A stretch of 64,000 nucleotides of DNA. Source: Chromatiales bacterium. Lineage in GTDB: Bacteria; Pseudomonadota; Gammaproteobacteria; UBA6429; Thiohalophilaceae. Where the stretch lies: assembly GCA_027032075.1 (NCBI GenBank), contig JALVOC010000089.1, positions 248,001-312,000 of the forward strand, written 5' to 3'. Both the position numbers and the translations under genes were made by a program. This document shows, piece after piece, positions 20,244 to 30,169 of the stretch. Each line of letters starts with the position of its first letter. Positions within the stretch are counted from its first letter, which is position 1. The notes under the pieces were generated by a model. The model was given only the letters and a program-made list of their open reading frames with translations. It was not told the origin of the DNA and searched no databases.

Positions 20244-21386
20244 TTATTTGCCGGAATCAAGCATTTTCATTGCTATCTCATCAATTTTATAATTTGACGG
20301 CGTGTTTTTCAGTATAGCATTTACCTGCGAGAGTTTTTCCCGGATTTTTGAATTGTATGCCTTGTCATCGAGTATCTTTTGTATTTCAGCGCTGATCAGT
20401 TCCGGTTTGGCGTCATGCTGTATCAATTCAGGTACGAGTTTTTCGTTTGCGACCAGATTGCAAAGTCCGATATATGGAATTTTGACCATATGTTTTACGA
20501 TTGAATAGGTCAACCAGGATAGTTTGTTAATAATCACCATGGGCGTGCCGATGATGGCAATCTCCAGTGTGACAGTGCCGGATACCGTAATAATCGCATC
20601 ACATGCTTTCATTACATCATGACCGCGCTCGGCAATCATTTTTACCCTGAGTGATTTATACTGGTTTAAGAACGGTAACAGGACTTCCTCGCTGAGTGTT
20701 GACGCTATCGGTAGCAGAAACTGGATATCAGAATAGTGCTGTTGTAACCTGCTGGCGGATTCGAGAATTATCGGAAATAACCGCTTGATTTCACTCTGGC
20801 GGCTGCCGGGAAAAAGACCGACTGTTTTCGATGCGGGATCGAGGCCAAATTCAGTTAACAACTCGTGCTGGTTTTTCCGGCTGTGCACTTCATCGGTAAG
20901 AGGGTGGCCAACGTAACAAACCGGCACTTTGTGTTTTTTATAGAATTTCTCTTCAAAAGGAAACACAACCGCCATCATGTCGACCAGATGGCGGATTTTT
21001 TTTACTCTGCCTTGCCGCCATGCCCATACCTGCGGGCTTATATAGTAGAGAACTTTTGTGCCGTGCTTTTTTGCAGTTTCCGCCAGGCGAAGATTGAAAT
21101 CGGGATAATCGACGAGGATCAACAAATCAGGTGGGGCAGTGCGGAGTATTTCGCGCATTTGATTCAAGGCAGCAAAAATCGTTTTGCGATGGGCAAGTAC
21201 TTCCCATAATCCGACGACGGCAAGTTCTGCTGAATCAACGAGTATTTCTACACCGGCTTTTTGCATGTTGGCGCCACCGATACCAAAAAACCGAACTTCA
21301 GCGGTTCTGGCAGTGATATCCTGAACAAGCCTGGCAGCGTGCAGATCGCCAGAGGCTTCGCCAGCGATGATCATGACACGTTTCAT
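20244..21386 (-). CDS. lpxB: Lipid A disaccharide synthase
   Basis: GT19 glycosyltransferase that joins UDP-2,3-diacylglucosamine and lipid X into the lipid A disaccharide at the inner face of the inner membrane. The 380-residue protein has the usual length. It has the N-terminal AGEASGDLHAARLVQ, then FFGIGGANMQKAG, ILVDYPDFNLRLA, YISPQVWAWRQGRVKKI and LFPGSRQSEI. It is the last gene of a minus-strand operon gnnA-gnnB-lpxB, 9 bp after gnnB. In most relatives lpxB follows lpxA in the same direction; here it is turned round. Confidence 0.96.
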   Translation of the reverse strand: MKRVMIIAGEASGDLHAARLVQDITARTAEVRFFGIGGANMQKAGVEILVDSAELAVVGLWEVLAHRKTIFAALNQMREILRTAPPDLLILVDYPDFNLRLAETAKKHGTKVLYYISPQVWAWRQGRVKKIRHLVDMMAVVFPFEEKFYKKHKVPVCYVGHPLTDEVHSRKNQHELLTEFGLDPASKTVGLFPGSRQSEIKRLFPIILESASRLQQHYSDIQFLLPIASTLSEEVLLPFLNQYKSLRVKMIAERGHDVMKACDAIITVSGTVTLEIAIIGTPMVIINKLSWLTYSIVKHMVKIPYIGLCNLVANEKLVPELIQHDAKPELISAEIQKILDDKAYNSKIREKLSQVNAILKNTPSNYKIDEIAMKMLDSGK

Positions 21387-21395
21387 GGTGCTTTT

Positions 21396-22484
21396 CTAAA
21401 ATGCCGTCTTAATCGCTGCAACGATGGTATTGACCTGTTCATTGCTCAATTCAGGAAAGATCGGCAGGGAGAGACACCGCCTGGCGGTTTCTTCCGTGAC
21501 GGGCAAGGAAATACCCTGGCACTCATTGGCGAACACCTTCTGTTTATGCAGAGGGATAGGATAGTAGACAGCGGAAGATATATCATGTTCTTTCAATACC
21601 TCCTGGATAGCATCACGCTTGTCAGTCAGGACGGTATATTGATGATATATATGCGTGCCGATACCATCTTCATGTGGTGGTGTGACAAAGTCCTTCAATA
21701 GCTTGCTGTACAGGTGTGCGGCATTTCTGCGGCCATTGTTATAGTCGGTTATTCGTTTTAGTTTGATGCGCAAAACAACCGCCTGAATTTCATCCAGGCG
21801 GCTGTTATAACCTATGATGTCGTGATGATATTGTCGGCTGCTGCCATGATTGCGCAGTATACGGAGCTGTTCTGCTATTTCGTCGTCATTGGTAGTTACC
21901 ATGCCGCCATCGCCATAACATCCCAGATTCTTGCTTGGAAAGAAACTGTGGCAGCCAGCCAAGCCGATGGCGCCGGTCATTTTTCCGTTGATTTCCGCTC
22001 CAAAAGACTGTGCACAGTCTTCTATCACCTTGAGGTTATGTTTGCTTGCGATTGCCATAATCGCCTGCATCTGCGCTGGCTGGCCGAATATATGGACAGG
22101 AAGAATGGCCGTGGTTTTGTCAGTGATTGCGTTTTCGATTAAATCAGGATCGATATTGAAGGTATCTGGCTTGATATCGACATAAACCGGTTTGGCGCCA
22201 ACATAGCGGATGGCTTCTGCTGTGGCAATGAAGGTGAAAGGGCTGGTGATGACTTCATCCCCCGCCTTTATGCCGGCGGCAAGCAGGGCCAGGTGCAAGG
22301 CATCTGTGCCGGATGCACAACTGACGGCATGTTTAACACCCAGATACTCTGCTGCTTCCTTTTCGAATGCCTGTACATTTGGACCAAGAATGAAGCGGGT
22401 GTTGTCGAGTGTTTCAAGAATGCCGTTATCAACTTCTTCCTTGATTGTTAAGTACTGACCTTTTAGATCAACCATTGGGATCAT
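21396..22484 (-). CDS. gnnB: DegT/DnrJ/EryC1 aminotransferase, probable GnnB (UDP-3-keto-GlcNAc transaminase)
   Basis: PLP-dependent sugar aminotransferase of about 362 residues, with the predicted PLP Lys185 in FFPSKNLGCYGDGGM, the DCAQSFGA Asp motif and the HYPIPLH-like C-terminal YYPIPLHKQ. It is clearly similar to WbpE, which aminates UDP-3-keto sugars at C3. Beside lpxB and an oxidoreductase, the closest known context is gnnA-gnnB of Acidithiobacillus ferrooxidans. There the pair converts UDP-GlcNAc to UDP-GlcNAc3N for lipid A. The ATG at 22484 (MIPMVDLKGQYL) is preferred because AGAGGC lies upstream; the frame is open to 22508. A role in O-antigen synthesis cannot be excluded. Confidence 0.8.
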   Translation of the reverse strand: MIPMVDLKGQYLTIKEEVDNGILETLDNTRFILGPNVQAFEKEAAEYLGVKHAVSCASGTDALHLALLAAGIKAGDEVITSPFTFIATAEAIRYVGAKPVYVDIKPDTFNIDPDLIENAITDKTTAILPVHIFGQPAQMQAIMAIASKHNLKVIEDCAQSFGAEINGKMTGAIGLAGCHSFFPSKNLGCYGDGGMVTTNDDEIAEQLRILRNHGSSRQYHHDIIGYNSRLDEIQAVVLRIKLKRITDYNNGRRNAAHLYSKLLKDFVTPPHEDGIGTHIYHQYTVLTDKRDAIQEVLKEHDISSAVYYPIPLHKQKVFANECQGISLPVTEETARRCLSLPIFPELSNEQVNTIVAAIKTAF

Positions 22485-22514
22485 GAGAGTGCCTCTAATG
22501 TAATTCAATCGGTA

Positions 22515-23453
22515 TTAGTGTTCACGTAGCAGGGATGTGATTTTGTACGCAGTTTTCAATGCTTGCAGGCCATCCTGTCCGGTGACCAGTGGTTCGGTTT
22601 TGTTTATGATGCATTGCAAAAACGCGGCGATTTCTGCATTAAGTGCGTCTCCCTGTTCGAATTCATGTTCAATACTGTCTATTTCAGCAACGCCGGGGAA
22701 CATTTCGCCATCGCCTTTTTTGTGAATGCCCAATTTTTTGTTCTGAAAATCGATGGTTATGTATGCATCCGGTTGGAATATTCGCATCTTGCGTTCGCTC
22801 TTCATGCTCACGCGACTGGCAGTGACATTGGCCACACAACCGTTTTCAAACTGTATGCGTGCGTTGGCAACATCGATGTCACTGGATAACACGGGTACGC
22901 CATCCGCCTGAATGTTTTTTACCGGTGAACGTACAAAATTCAGGATGATGTCGATATCATGGATCATCAGATCAAGCACAACATTGACATCGGCACCACG
23001 CGGATTGAAGGGGGCAATCCGGTGCGATTCGATAAAGCGGGGTTGTTGCAGAACGTTGTCCAGCGCCATTACAGCGGGGTTGAAACGTTCCAGGTGTCCG
23101 ATTTGAAATATCAGCTCCCGTTGCTGTGCGATATCCACCAGTTCCTGGGCCTGTGCCACGGTTGAAGTGATGGGTTTTTCCAGAAGGACATGTATGTCAT
23201 GCGACAAAAATGTTTTGGCCACTTCGTGGTGCTTCTGGGTTGGCACAACGATACTGACGGCATCCACTTTGTCCAGCAGAACGTTGTAATCGGTATAAAC
23301 GGTCACTCCCAGTTCATGCGCGATATTTGCCGCAATTTCATGGTTAGTGTCACAGACACCAACGAGTTCGGAATCGGGTAAATTGGCGTATTTTTGAGCA
23401 TGAAATTTGCCCAGATAACCGACGCCAATCACGGCGGTTTTCAATTTATTCAT
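22515..23453 (-). CDS. gnnA: Gfo/Idh/MocA oxidoreductase, probable GnnA (UDP-GlcNAc 3-dehydrogenase)
   Basis: NAD-dependent oxidoreductase of 312 residues with an N-terminal Rossmann fold (AVIGVGYLGKFHAQKY, residues 7-22), the family motif LLEKPIT near 93, and a C-terminal alpha/beta domain starting around GHLERFNP and VVLDLMIHDIDIIL. In the GnnA/GnnB pathway it oxidises the 3-OH of UDP-GlcNAc so that GnnB can aminate it. It is the first gene of the gnnA-gnnB-lpxB operon, 30 bp before gnnB. Gfo/Idh genes next to lpxA/lpxB are known in several proteobacteria, sometimes without a proven role. Confidence 0.75.
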   Translation of the reverse strand: MNKLKTAVIGVGYLGKFHAQKYANLPDSELVGVCDTNHEIAANIAHELGVTVYTDYNVLLDKVDAVSIVVPTQKHHEVAKTFLSHDIHVLLEKPITSTVAQAQELVDIAQQRELIFQIGHLERFNPAVMALDNVLQQPRFIESHRIAPFNPRGADVNVVLDLMIHDIDIILNFVRSPVKNIQADGVPVLSSDIDVANARIQFENGCVANVTASRVSMKSERKMRIFQPDAYITIDFQNKKLGIHKKGDGEMFPGVAEIDSIEHEFEQGDALNAEIAAFLQCIINKTEPLVTGQDGLQALKTAYKITSLLREH

Positions 23454-23625
23454 TTTGTGAACTCGGGTTCGAAGATATTCTGTGTATTATCGATGGCATT
23501 AATATATGCTATCACTGTTGTTGTGTTAATGCCGTTCATGCGCAGTGTAAAGGCTCGATGCGGGTTTGATGTTGTGCAATCCCAAGCTGTTAACAGAGAT
23601 AAAATGCCATTATTCCAAACTCATG

Positions 23626-23777
23626 TCGGGAGGGGAGCAGCTGAGGGGATATCATAACAAAGTGTGACATTTCTTTGGGCCCATCGGTTGCTATTGCTGA
23701 CACCATGTGCATTTCTCCATCCATGGGGGTTGCTCGACCACTCCTTGCGGGGAGGGGATTAACGCGACAACAGTGAT
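23626..23777. repeat. Second REP-like repeat, between gnnA and rnhB
   Basis: The 433-bp space 23454-23886 between divergent gnnA and rnhB holds a left unit near 23626-23651 (TCGGGAGGGGAGCAGCTGAG) and a right unit near 23738-23777 (CTCCTTGCGGGGAGGGGATTAACG). The right unit and its flank (GATTAACGCGACAACAGTG) resemble the right unit at 20164-20203 (GAGTTAATGGGACAGCAGTG). This is a diverged second copy of the element between lpxA and lpxB. The rest of the gap holds no recognisable gene. Confidence 0.6.
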
Positions 23778-23886
23778 ATGCTGTGCATATCATAATGGAA
23801 AAGCGAATCGCATGATCGCATTTTTCACCAGTAAAATCAAATACATATCTAACAAAAACTATTGCTGAAAGCGGGAGGGTGAATAG

Positions 23887-24495
23887 TTGACAGAGATGCT
23901 CGGAATAGCTGGGCTGCGGGCCGGGAAACTGATTGCCGGTGTTGATGAGGTGGGGCGTGGGCCGTTAGCGGGTCCTGTGGTCGCAGCTGCCGTTATCCTT
24001 GATCCTGATCGCCATATCGACGGGCTGGCAGATTCCAAAACGCTTAGTGAAAAACGCCGTGAGGCCCTCTCAGAGACGATCAGGGAGTGTGCCATTACGT
24101 GGGCAGTCGGGCGTGCTGACGTTGAAGAAATTGATGCGATCAATATTCTTCAGGCGAGTTTGTTGGCGATGCGCCGTGCGGTTGAGCGCCTGAAACCCAT
24201 GGCGGAACTGGCCCTGATCGATGGCAACCGCTGTCCGGTTGGGCTTCCATGTCCGGCCAGAGCAATCGTGAAAGGAGACAGCTCGGTGGCGGCGATCAGT
24301 GCCGCCTCGATTATTGCAAAAGTTGCGCGTGACAGGGAAATGATTGCGTTGGACAAAAAATATCCAGGTTATGGACTTGCCAGCCACAAAGGGTATCCTA
24401 CCAAATTGCACCTAGAAAAAATAAGTGAACTGGGTGTGACCAGGATCCATCGCCGTTCCTTTGCGCCGGTAAGAAATGTTCTTGAACGGTGCTAA
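23887..24495 (+). CDS. rnhB: Ribonuclease HII
   Basis: Cleaves RNA in RNA-DNA hybrids and single ribonucleotides in DNA. The 202-residue protein has the active-site motif [15 protein letters not shown] (Asp20, Glu21), LALIDGN (Asp112) and [21 protein letters not shown]. The TTG at 23887 is chosen because GGGAGGG at 23873-23879 is 7 nt away; the ATG at 23896 would be 16 nt away. In E. coli rnhB follows lpxB directly; here the inverted lpxB block precedes it. Confidence 0.95.
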   Translation: MTEMLGIAGLRAGKLIAGVDEVGRGPLAGPVVAAAVILDPDRHIDGLADSKTLSEKRREALSETIRECAITWAVGRADVEEIDAINILQASLLAMRRAVERLKPMAELALIDGNRCPVGLPCPARAIVKGDSSVAAISAASIIAKVARDREMIALDKKYPGYGLASHKGYPTKLHLEKISELGVTRIHRRSFAPVRNVLERC

Positions 24496-24613
24496 CAATT
24501 ACCAGCTGAATACCGCGTGGGGAAATTTGTAAGCAACCACTAGAGTTTGTTAAAACAGAAACAGACAGTGCGATCGCAGCAATACGTTTAAGGAAAGGTA
24601 GAAGCAAAAGACC

Positions 24614-26542
24614 ATGTGTGGAATAGCAGGATTATATGATTTTGACCCGAAGGGTCCGGTAAATACGAAATGTCTCGATGCGATGATAAAAAAAATAGAA
24701 CATCGCGGACCCGATGGCAGGGGTATTAAGGTATTTGAAAATTCCGGATTGGCTCATGCACGCTTGAGCATTATCGATCTGCAAACCGGTGATCAGCCGA
24801 TTCACAATGAAGATCAGACGATCTGGACAGTATTCAATGGAGAAATATTCAACTATATCGAATTACGCGATGAACTGAAAAAAAGAGGACATGTATTTTA
24901 TACACAGAGTGACACGGAAGTTATCGTACATTTGTATGAAGAGTATGGAGATGATTTTGTAAATCAGTTGAACGGTCAATTTGCCATCGCCCTGTATGAT
25001 TCAAGGAATAACAGACTATTGTTGATCCGGGATCGTATCGGCATCGTCCCCTTGTTTTATATGAAAATTGATGCAAGGCTGTATTTCGCATCGGAAATCA
25101 AGTCCTTGTTGACTGCCAGGAACGATGCGCCTGCGCTTAATTACGCTGCGCTGGATCAAATATTCACATTCTGGTCAGCGGTGAGCCCAGAAACCATTTT
25201 TGCAGGTATTTATGAAGTATCACCTGGGGACATGCTGGTAATAGAGAAAGGTGGCGCAAAGACAGTTAAATATTGGGACTGGGAGTTTCCGCAAGAGGGC
25301 GATTATCTGCAAGGCAGTGATGAAACACTCGCTGAAAACTTGAAAGAACTGTTGATTGACGCGACCAGAATTCGTTTGCGCTCGGATGTGCCGGTCGGTG
25401 CATACCTTTCAGGGGGGCTGGATTCCTCAACAATTGTTTCCTTGATCCATAATTATACGAATAATTCCTTAAGAACGTTTTCCATCGGTTTCGAGGAGGA
25501 TGATTTCGATGAGACAAACCATCAGAATACCCTGATAGACCAACTTAAGACCAATCACAGTTATTTAAAATGCGCCAATTCAGATATCGCGGACAATTTT
25601 GTCGATACCATCTGGCACACGGAGTCACCGATTTTAAGAACCGCACCGGTGCCGATGAAAAAATTGTCCGGACTGGTCAAAGATAACAAATACAAGGTTG
25701 TTTTAACGGGTGAAGGGGCTGATGAAGTACTGGGTGGATATGATATTTTCAAGGAGGCGAAAATCAGACAGTTCTGGTCAAAATATCCAGATTCAAAAAT
25801 CCGCCCGGTTTTATTGAAACGTTTGTATCCTTACCTGGATATGTCGCAAGGCAGCGCCTATTTAAAAGTATTTTTTGGACAGGGACTGGAGGAACCGGAT
25901 TATTTTGGTTTTTCGCATTTAACCCGTTGGTCATCAACAGCGAAATGCAAGGAATTTTTTTCTGACAATACAAAATCCAATATACTCGATAATTCATTTG
26001 ACACGATAGCAAAAACCTTACCTGCAGAATTTGGTAACTGGCACTGGTTTAACCGGGCACAGTATCTCGAGGCAAAATCCCTGATGGGAGGATATTTGTT
26101 GTGTTCCCAGGGGGATCGGATGCTGATGTCCAATTCAATCGAGGGCCGTTTCCCTTTTCTTGATCATCGCCTGATAAATTTTGCCAACAGACTTCATCCA
26201 AAATTCAAGATGAGAGGGCTAAATGAAAAATTTTTATTGAAAAAGACAATGCAGGCAGACTTGCCAGACAAAATCGTAGGTAGATACAAGCAACCGTATC
26301 GTGCACCAAATATCCCGGCGTTTTTCAATGACGCAACAAACGACTATGTAAAAACCCTGCTGTCAACTGCAAAAATTAACGAGTACGGTTATTTTGATGG
26401 CAAGAGAGTGGAAAGGTTGTTAAAAAAAATCGAAAAAGGCAGGGCGATCGGGAACAAGGACAATATGGCACTTGTGGGGATACTTTCGACTCAAGTGTGG
26501 CACTATTTGTTCGTGGAAAACTTTTATAACCGTTTTAAATGA
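24614..26542 (+). CDS. asnB: Glutamine-dependent asparagine synthetase-type amidotransferase (AsnB family)
   Basis: Class II glutamine amidotransferase of 642 residues. The N-terminal Ntn domain begins MCGIAGLYDF with nucleophile Cys2 and has HRGPDGRG and the FNGEIFNYIELR motif. The C-terminal synthetase domain has the PP-loop PVGAYLSGGLDSSTIVS near residues 250-266 and TGEGADEVLGGYD near 363. Members either make asparagine or amidate sugar and other carboxylates in polysaccharide loci, where an exosortase-A-associated subgroup exists. It lies between rnhB and sugar-nucleotide genes, so a surface-polysaccharide role is possible. It is convergent with the epimerase gene. Confidence 0.85.
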   Translation: MCGIAGLYDFDPKGPVNTKCLDAMIKKIEHRGPDGRGIKVFENSGLAHARLSIIDLQTGDQPIHNEDQTIWTVFNGEIFNYIELRDELKKRGHVFYTQSDTEVIVHLYEEYGDDFVNQLNGQFAIALYDSRNNRLLLIRDRIGIVPLFYMKIDARLYFASEIKSLLTARNDAPALNYAALDQIFTFWSAVSPETIFAGIYEVSPGDMLVIEKGGAKTVKYWDWEFPQEGDYLQGSDETLAENLKELLIDATRIRLRSDVPVGAYLSGGLDSSTIVSLIHNYTNNSLRTFSIGFEEDDFDETNHQNTLIDQLKTNHSYLKCANSDIADNFVDTIWHTESPILRTAPVPMKKLSGLVKDNKYKVVLTGEGADEVLGGYDIFKEAKIRQFWSKYPDSKIRPVLLKRLYPYLDMSQGSAYLKVFFGQGLEEPDYFGFSHLTRWSSTAKCKEFFSDNTKSNILDNSFDTIAKTLPAEFGNWHWFNRAQYLEAKSLMGGYLLCSQGDRMLMSNSIEGRFPFLDHRLINFANRLHPKFKMRGLNEKFLLKKTMQADLPDKIVGRYKQPYRAPNIPAFFNDATNDYVKTLLSTAKINEYGYFDGKRVERLLKKIEKGRAIGNKDNMALVGILSTQVWHYLFVENFYNRFK

Positions 26543-26603
26543 GGATCAGTATTATCCCCTTGCATGAAAGGTGCTGGTATTCCGGCAAGTATAATAAAAC
26601 CAA

Positions 26604-27611
26604 TCACACCTTATAATATTCCTTGTACCATTCCACGAAGCGCCGGATACCATCTTCGACAGGTGTATTTGGTTTATAACCAACATCCTTGACCAGATCA
26701 TCCACGTTTGCATAGGTAGCAGGCACGTCACCGGGTTGTAAAGGTAACATGTTTTTTTCTGCCTTTTTGCCGAGGCAATCCTCTAATACCTCAATATAGC
26801 GCATGAGTTCGACAGAATTATTGTTACCAATATTATACAAACGGTAAGGAGCATTGCTTGTCGCCGAATCAGGATTGTCGCCTGACCATTGCGGATTGGG
26901 TTCCGGTATGTGATCAAGCACGCGGATCACGCCTTCGACGATGTCGTCAATGTAGGTAAAGTCCCGACGATGGTTACCATAATTGAAAACATCAATAGGT
27001 TCACCAGCAAGAATTTTCCGGGTAAACAGGAAAAGCGCCATATCCGGACGGCCCCATGGACCATAAACGGTAAAAAAGCGTAAACCAGTGGTCGGTAATC
27101 TGAACAAATGACTGTAGGTGTGCGCCATCAATTCATTGGATTTCTTGCTTGCCGCATAGAGGCTGACCGGGTGATCCACGTTTTGATGCACAGAGAATGG
27201 CATATTCGTGTTGGAACCATAGACTGAGCTGCTTGAGGCATAAACAAGGTGTTCAATATTGTTATGCCGGCATCCTTCCAGAATATTGACAAAACCGACG
27301 ATATTCGTGTCCACATAGGCATGTGGATTTTCCAGTGAATAACGCACGCCGGCCTGGGCCGCCAGATTAACAACGCGATCAGGTTTGTGTTCTGCAAAGA
27401 TACGTTCGACTGCAGAACGATTTTCTATACTCTCCTTTATCGGAGTAAAACCCTTGTAAGCCTTAACCCGCTCCAGACGGGCAAGTTTCAAATTGACATC
27501 ATAGTAATCATTAAGATTATCGATACCGATAACCTCATCACCGCGTTGTAAAAGATGCATCGCAAGAGACGAGCCAATAAACCCGGCTGTGCCAGTAATA
27601 AGGACTTTCAT
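26604..27611 (-). CDS. NAD-dependent sugar epimerase, UDP-glucuronate 4-epimerase type
   Basis: Short-chain dehydrogenase-type sugar-nucleotide epimerase of 335 residues. It has the NAD-binding [12 protein letters not shown] (residues 7-18), the [12 protein letters not shown] stretch characteristic of the CapI/GlcA-epimerase group, catalytic Tyr152/Lys156 (YAASKK) and [17 protein letters not shown]. The group converts UDP-glucuronate to UDP-galacturonate. No UDP-glucose dehydrogenase is present in the window to supply UDP-glucuronate, so the substrate is inferred. It is transcribed on the minus strand, 231 bp after the dehydrogenase gene. That spacer has an inverted repeat GAGAGGA/TCCTCTC (27667-27692) but no T run. 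Confidence 0.82.
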   Translation of the reverse strand: MKVLITGTAGFIGSSLAMHLLQRGDEVIGIDNLNDYYDVNLKLARLERVKAYKGFTPIKESIENRSAVERIFAEHKPDRVVNLAAQAGVRYSLENPHAYVDTNIVGFVNILEGCRHNNIEHLVYASSSSVYGSNTNMPFSVHQNVDHPVSLYAASKKSNELMAHTYSHLFRLPTTGLRFFTVYGPWGRPDMALFLFTRKILAGEPIDVFNYGNHRRDFTYIDDIVEGVIRVLDHIPEPNPQWSGDNPDSATSNAPYRLYNIGNNNSVELMRYIEVLEDCLGKKAEKNMLPLQPGDVPATYANVDDLVKDVGYKPNTPVEDGIRRFVEWYKEYYKV

Positions 27612-27842
27612 ATATAATGTACTCTATCGCAAAATTTAAGTAATAAACAACAAACTGATTCTGTTCGAGAGGAGATACCATAAAGTCCTCTCAATGCAGG
27701 TTAGGACTACAAAAACAAGGGAAGCTCCGATTAATTAAAAAACAGGGTATCGGTAAACGCCGAAATACGGCAAAATATCGTTACGTGCCAACTGGATTGC
27801 AGATCTCAAATTATCCCATCAACTCCCACTCTTGCAATCAAG

Positions 27843-29120
27843 TTATAACCGTCCATCAACCTTATCCACCGGTAGTGTATATTTCACATCATAAAGGATG
27901 GAGTTTTTCCTGCCAAATTTGCGAATATGATCCGCACCCATTTCACTAAACTGTTTGTGATTGACCACAACGATAATTGCATCGTAGGTATCCGTTTCAG
28001 GTTCTTTGATTAAATCGAGCCCGTATTCATCCTTTGCTTCTTTCGGATCGGCCCAGGGATCGTATATATCCACATTCGCGTGATAGGCTTTAAATTCCTT
28101 GATGATATCAATTACCCGGGTATTTCTTAAATCAGGGCAATTTTCCTTGAACGTCAAACCCATGACCAATATTCTGGAATCTACAACGTGTATACGTTTT
28201 TGTGTCATCAGTTTTATCACATTCTGTGCAACATATACTCCCATATTGTCGTTTATGCGACGGCCGGCAAGAATAATTTCGGGATTGTAACCAATCTCCT
28301 GTGCCTTGTGTGTAAGATAATAGGGATCAACACTGATACAATGTCCGCCTACCAGGCCGGGTCGGAAAGGGAGAAAATTCCATTTCGTTCCGGCGGCTTC
28401 CAGTATCTCAAGCGTGTCGATATTCAATTGATTAAAGAGAATGGCGAGTTCGTTAATCAAGGCAATGTTGAGATCACGTTGGGTGTTTTCAATGACTTTG
28501 GCGGCTTCTGCGACTTTTATACTGCTGGTTTTGTGCGTGCCGGCAGTAATGATGGAGCGATATAAATCGTCGATAAAATCCGCGATTTCCGGGGTGGATC
28601 CCGAGGTGATTTTTTTAATGTTGGTTACTCTGTGTTCTTTGTCCCCGGGGTTGATACGTTCCGGGCTGTAGCCAACGAAAAAATCCTTGTTGAATTTCAG
28701 GCCTGAATTTTTCTCAAGGAGTGGCACACAGACCTCCTCGGATGCGCCCGGATACACAGTAGATTCAAAAATGACAATGTCATCCTTTTTCAGAATCTTT
28801 CCCAGCATGGAACTTGCGTTTTCCAGCGGAGCCAAGTCCGGGCGCTTGTGTTCATCAATCGGGGTTGGCACGGTGACAATGTAGACGTTGCACTGCTGGA
28901 TATCCGCAATGTTATCCGTGTATGACAAGCGTGAGGCTTCTTTTAATAATTCAGGTTCGACCTCGAGCGTACTGTCATGGCCTGCGGACAACTCCCTAAT
29001 CCGTCCACTATTGGTGTCAAATCCAATGGTTGTATATTTTTTGCCGAATTCAACAGCAAGGGGAAGGCCTACGTAACCCAGGCCAATCAAGGCGATATTT
29101 ACTTTACCAAGGTCGAACAT
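27843..29120 (-). CDS. tviB: Nucleotide sugar dehydrogenase, TviB/WbpO type (UDP-N-acetylhexosamine 6-dehydrogenase)
   Basis: Oxidises the C6 of a UDP-HexNAc to the uronic acid using two NAD. It has 425 residues with the Rossmann motif [17 protein letters not shown] (from residue 10), VPTPID near 84, SPERINPGD at 152-160 and the active-site Cys261 in [18 protein letters not shown]. The start [18 protein letters not shown] and the run [21 protein letters not shown] place it with TviB/VipA/WbpO rather than UDP-glucose dehydrogenase. The product would be UDP-GlcNAcA or UDP-GalNAcA for an acidic surface polysaccharide. It is divergent from the exopolysaccharide locus at 30170. Confidence 0.9.
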   Translation of the reverse strand: MFDLGKVNIALIGLGYVGLPLAVEFGKKYTTIGFDTNSGRIRELSAGHDSTLEVEPELLKEASRLSYTDNIADIQQCNVYIVTVPTPIDEHKRPDLAPLENASSMLGKILKKDDIVIFESTVYPGASEEVCVPLLEKNSGLKFNKDFFVGYSPERINPGDKEHRVTNIKKITSGSTPEIADFIDDLYRSIITAGTHKTSSIKVAEAAKVIENTQRDLNIALINELAILFNQLNIDTLEILEAAGTKWNFLPFRPGLVGGHCISVDPYYLTHKAQEIGYNPEIILAGRRINDNMGVYVAQNVIKLMTQKRIHVVDSRILVMGLTFKENCPDLRNTRVIDIIKEFKAYHANVDIYDPWADPKEAKDEYGLDLIKEPETDTYDAIIVVVNHKQFSEMGADHIRKFGRKNSILYDVKYTLPVDKVDGRL

Positions 29121-30169
29121 AACAAATCCATGATGAACCGGACATCATTCCGCAATCGATTTACAGGCAATACCCACTTGCACAGGGCTGCCCACGAGAA
29201 AACCCGTGGTCGTGTGCGTTACTGCAGGATGCTTCAGTTGCCGGGTGTTGAATTTTAAAATAGTTATGAAAATCAAATACTTACAATATTTTTGCAACTG
29301 AGTTCTGATATGATATCAAATTAAAACCAGCTAAGTATATAGCCATAAAAGAAAGTAATAAATATTTAATGATGGGGCGCGCATAAGCAATCCGGCGAGT
29401 ATTATTCCTCAACACATCAGGCGTGTTACAGTTCGGCGAAAACAGGGTGATGGAATAACGAGAGTCCAGTCAATTTGGTCGATATTGCACGAAATAGCGG
29501 ATCTCACACCCAGCAGAAGATGCCAGGTAAATGCTAAGTACGGCAGCATTTCTTCTCTGAAAGAAATCACCACCGAAAATTCAACAGCAGTGGCATCCCC
29601 GGATGTCATATACATTTCAATCAATACTGATATATTACCTTGTGGTTAATACTTTACACTTATCACTATCGTTATAACAGGATGAAAAAAATAATAAGAA
29701 ATGTCTAAAAATCTGGATGCTTTTTAGGTATAATATCTCCGTGCTTGAAAGACGTGATCATCATTGTGAAGTCTTTGCTGTTAAACAAGAAAGTATTGTT
29801 GTACCAGAATAGATTCTACAGTGAGTGAGCACAGCACCTGGATAGGATGTTTTTCACAGGACGTAAAAAGTAGTACCACATAATAATTATATGTTGTGAA
29901 TGACTGCTTCCTTTTTTTAACAGTGGACAGGATGCAGTCGTGAAGGAAGCAGGATGGCATAAGCTGCCAACGCGAAGCTGAGAACAGGTTTAAATCAAAT
30001 ATTCGATTTAAATCTCGCACGCCCCCCACAGATTCTCGGTGATTATTCATGATGTTATACAACTCTTTAACTGCTGCTGAGTAAAATGCAGAGAAAGGAG
30101 GAATGCAGCACGGCTGTAATGTTATAGCAGTAAGATGAATCAAGGAAAAATGAATCAGGGATAACTGGC
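29121..30169. other. 1-kb AT-rich intergenic control region with inverted repeats
   Basis: No convincing gene lies between tviB and the first exopolysaccharide gene. Two inverted repeats stand out: CTGCTTCCTT (29904-29913) with AAGGAAGCAG (29943-29952), and TTTAAATC (29989-29996) with GATTTAAA (30005-30012). They lie 160-270 bp before the sugar transferase start and could be operator or RNA-structure elements. A GC-richer patch at about 29400-29560 breaks the AT-rich run but encodes nothing recognised. No clear sigma-54 or sigma-70 promoter could be fixed by eye. Confidence 0.5.

Noticed and set aside
27667-27692. Inverted repeat GAGAGGA/TCCTCTC downstream of tviB considered as a terminator
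   Set aside because: Twelve-base loop and no T run on either strand.
29409-29624. 71-codon open frame upstream of the EPS locus on the minus strand
   Set aside because: No ribosome site and no recognisable domain; kept only as part of the weak repeat noted beside tviB.
29961-29985. TGGCATAAGCTGCCA considered as a sigma-54 promoter for the EPS locus
   Set aside because: The GG-to-GC spacing is 8, not the required 10.
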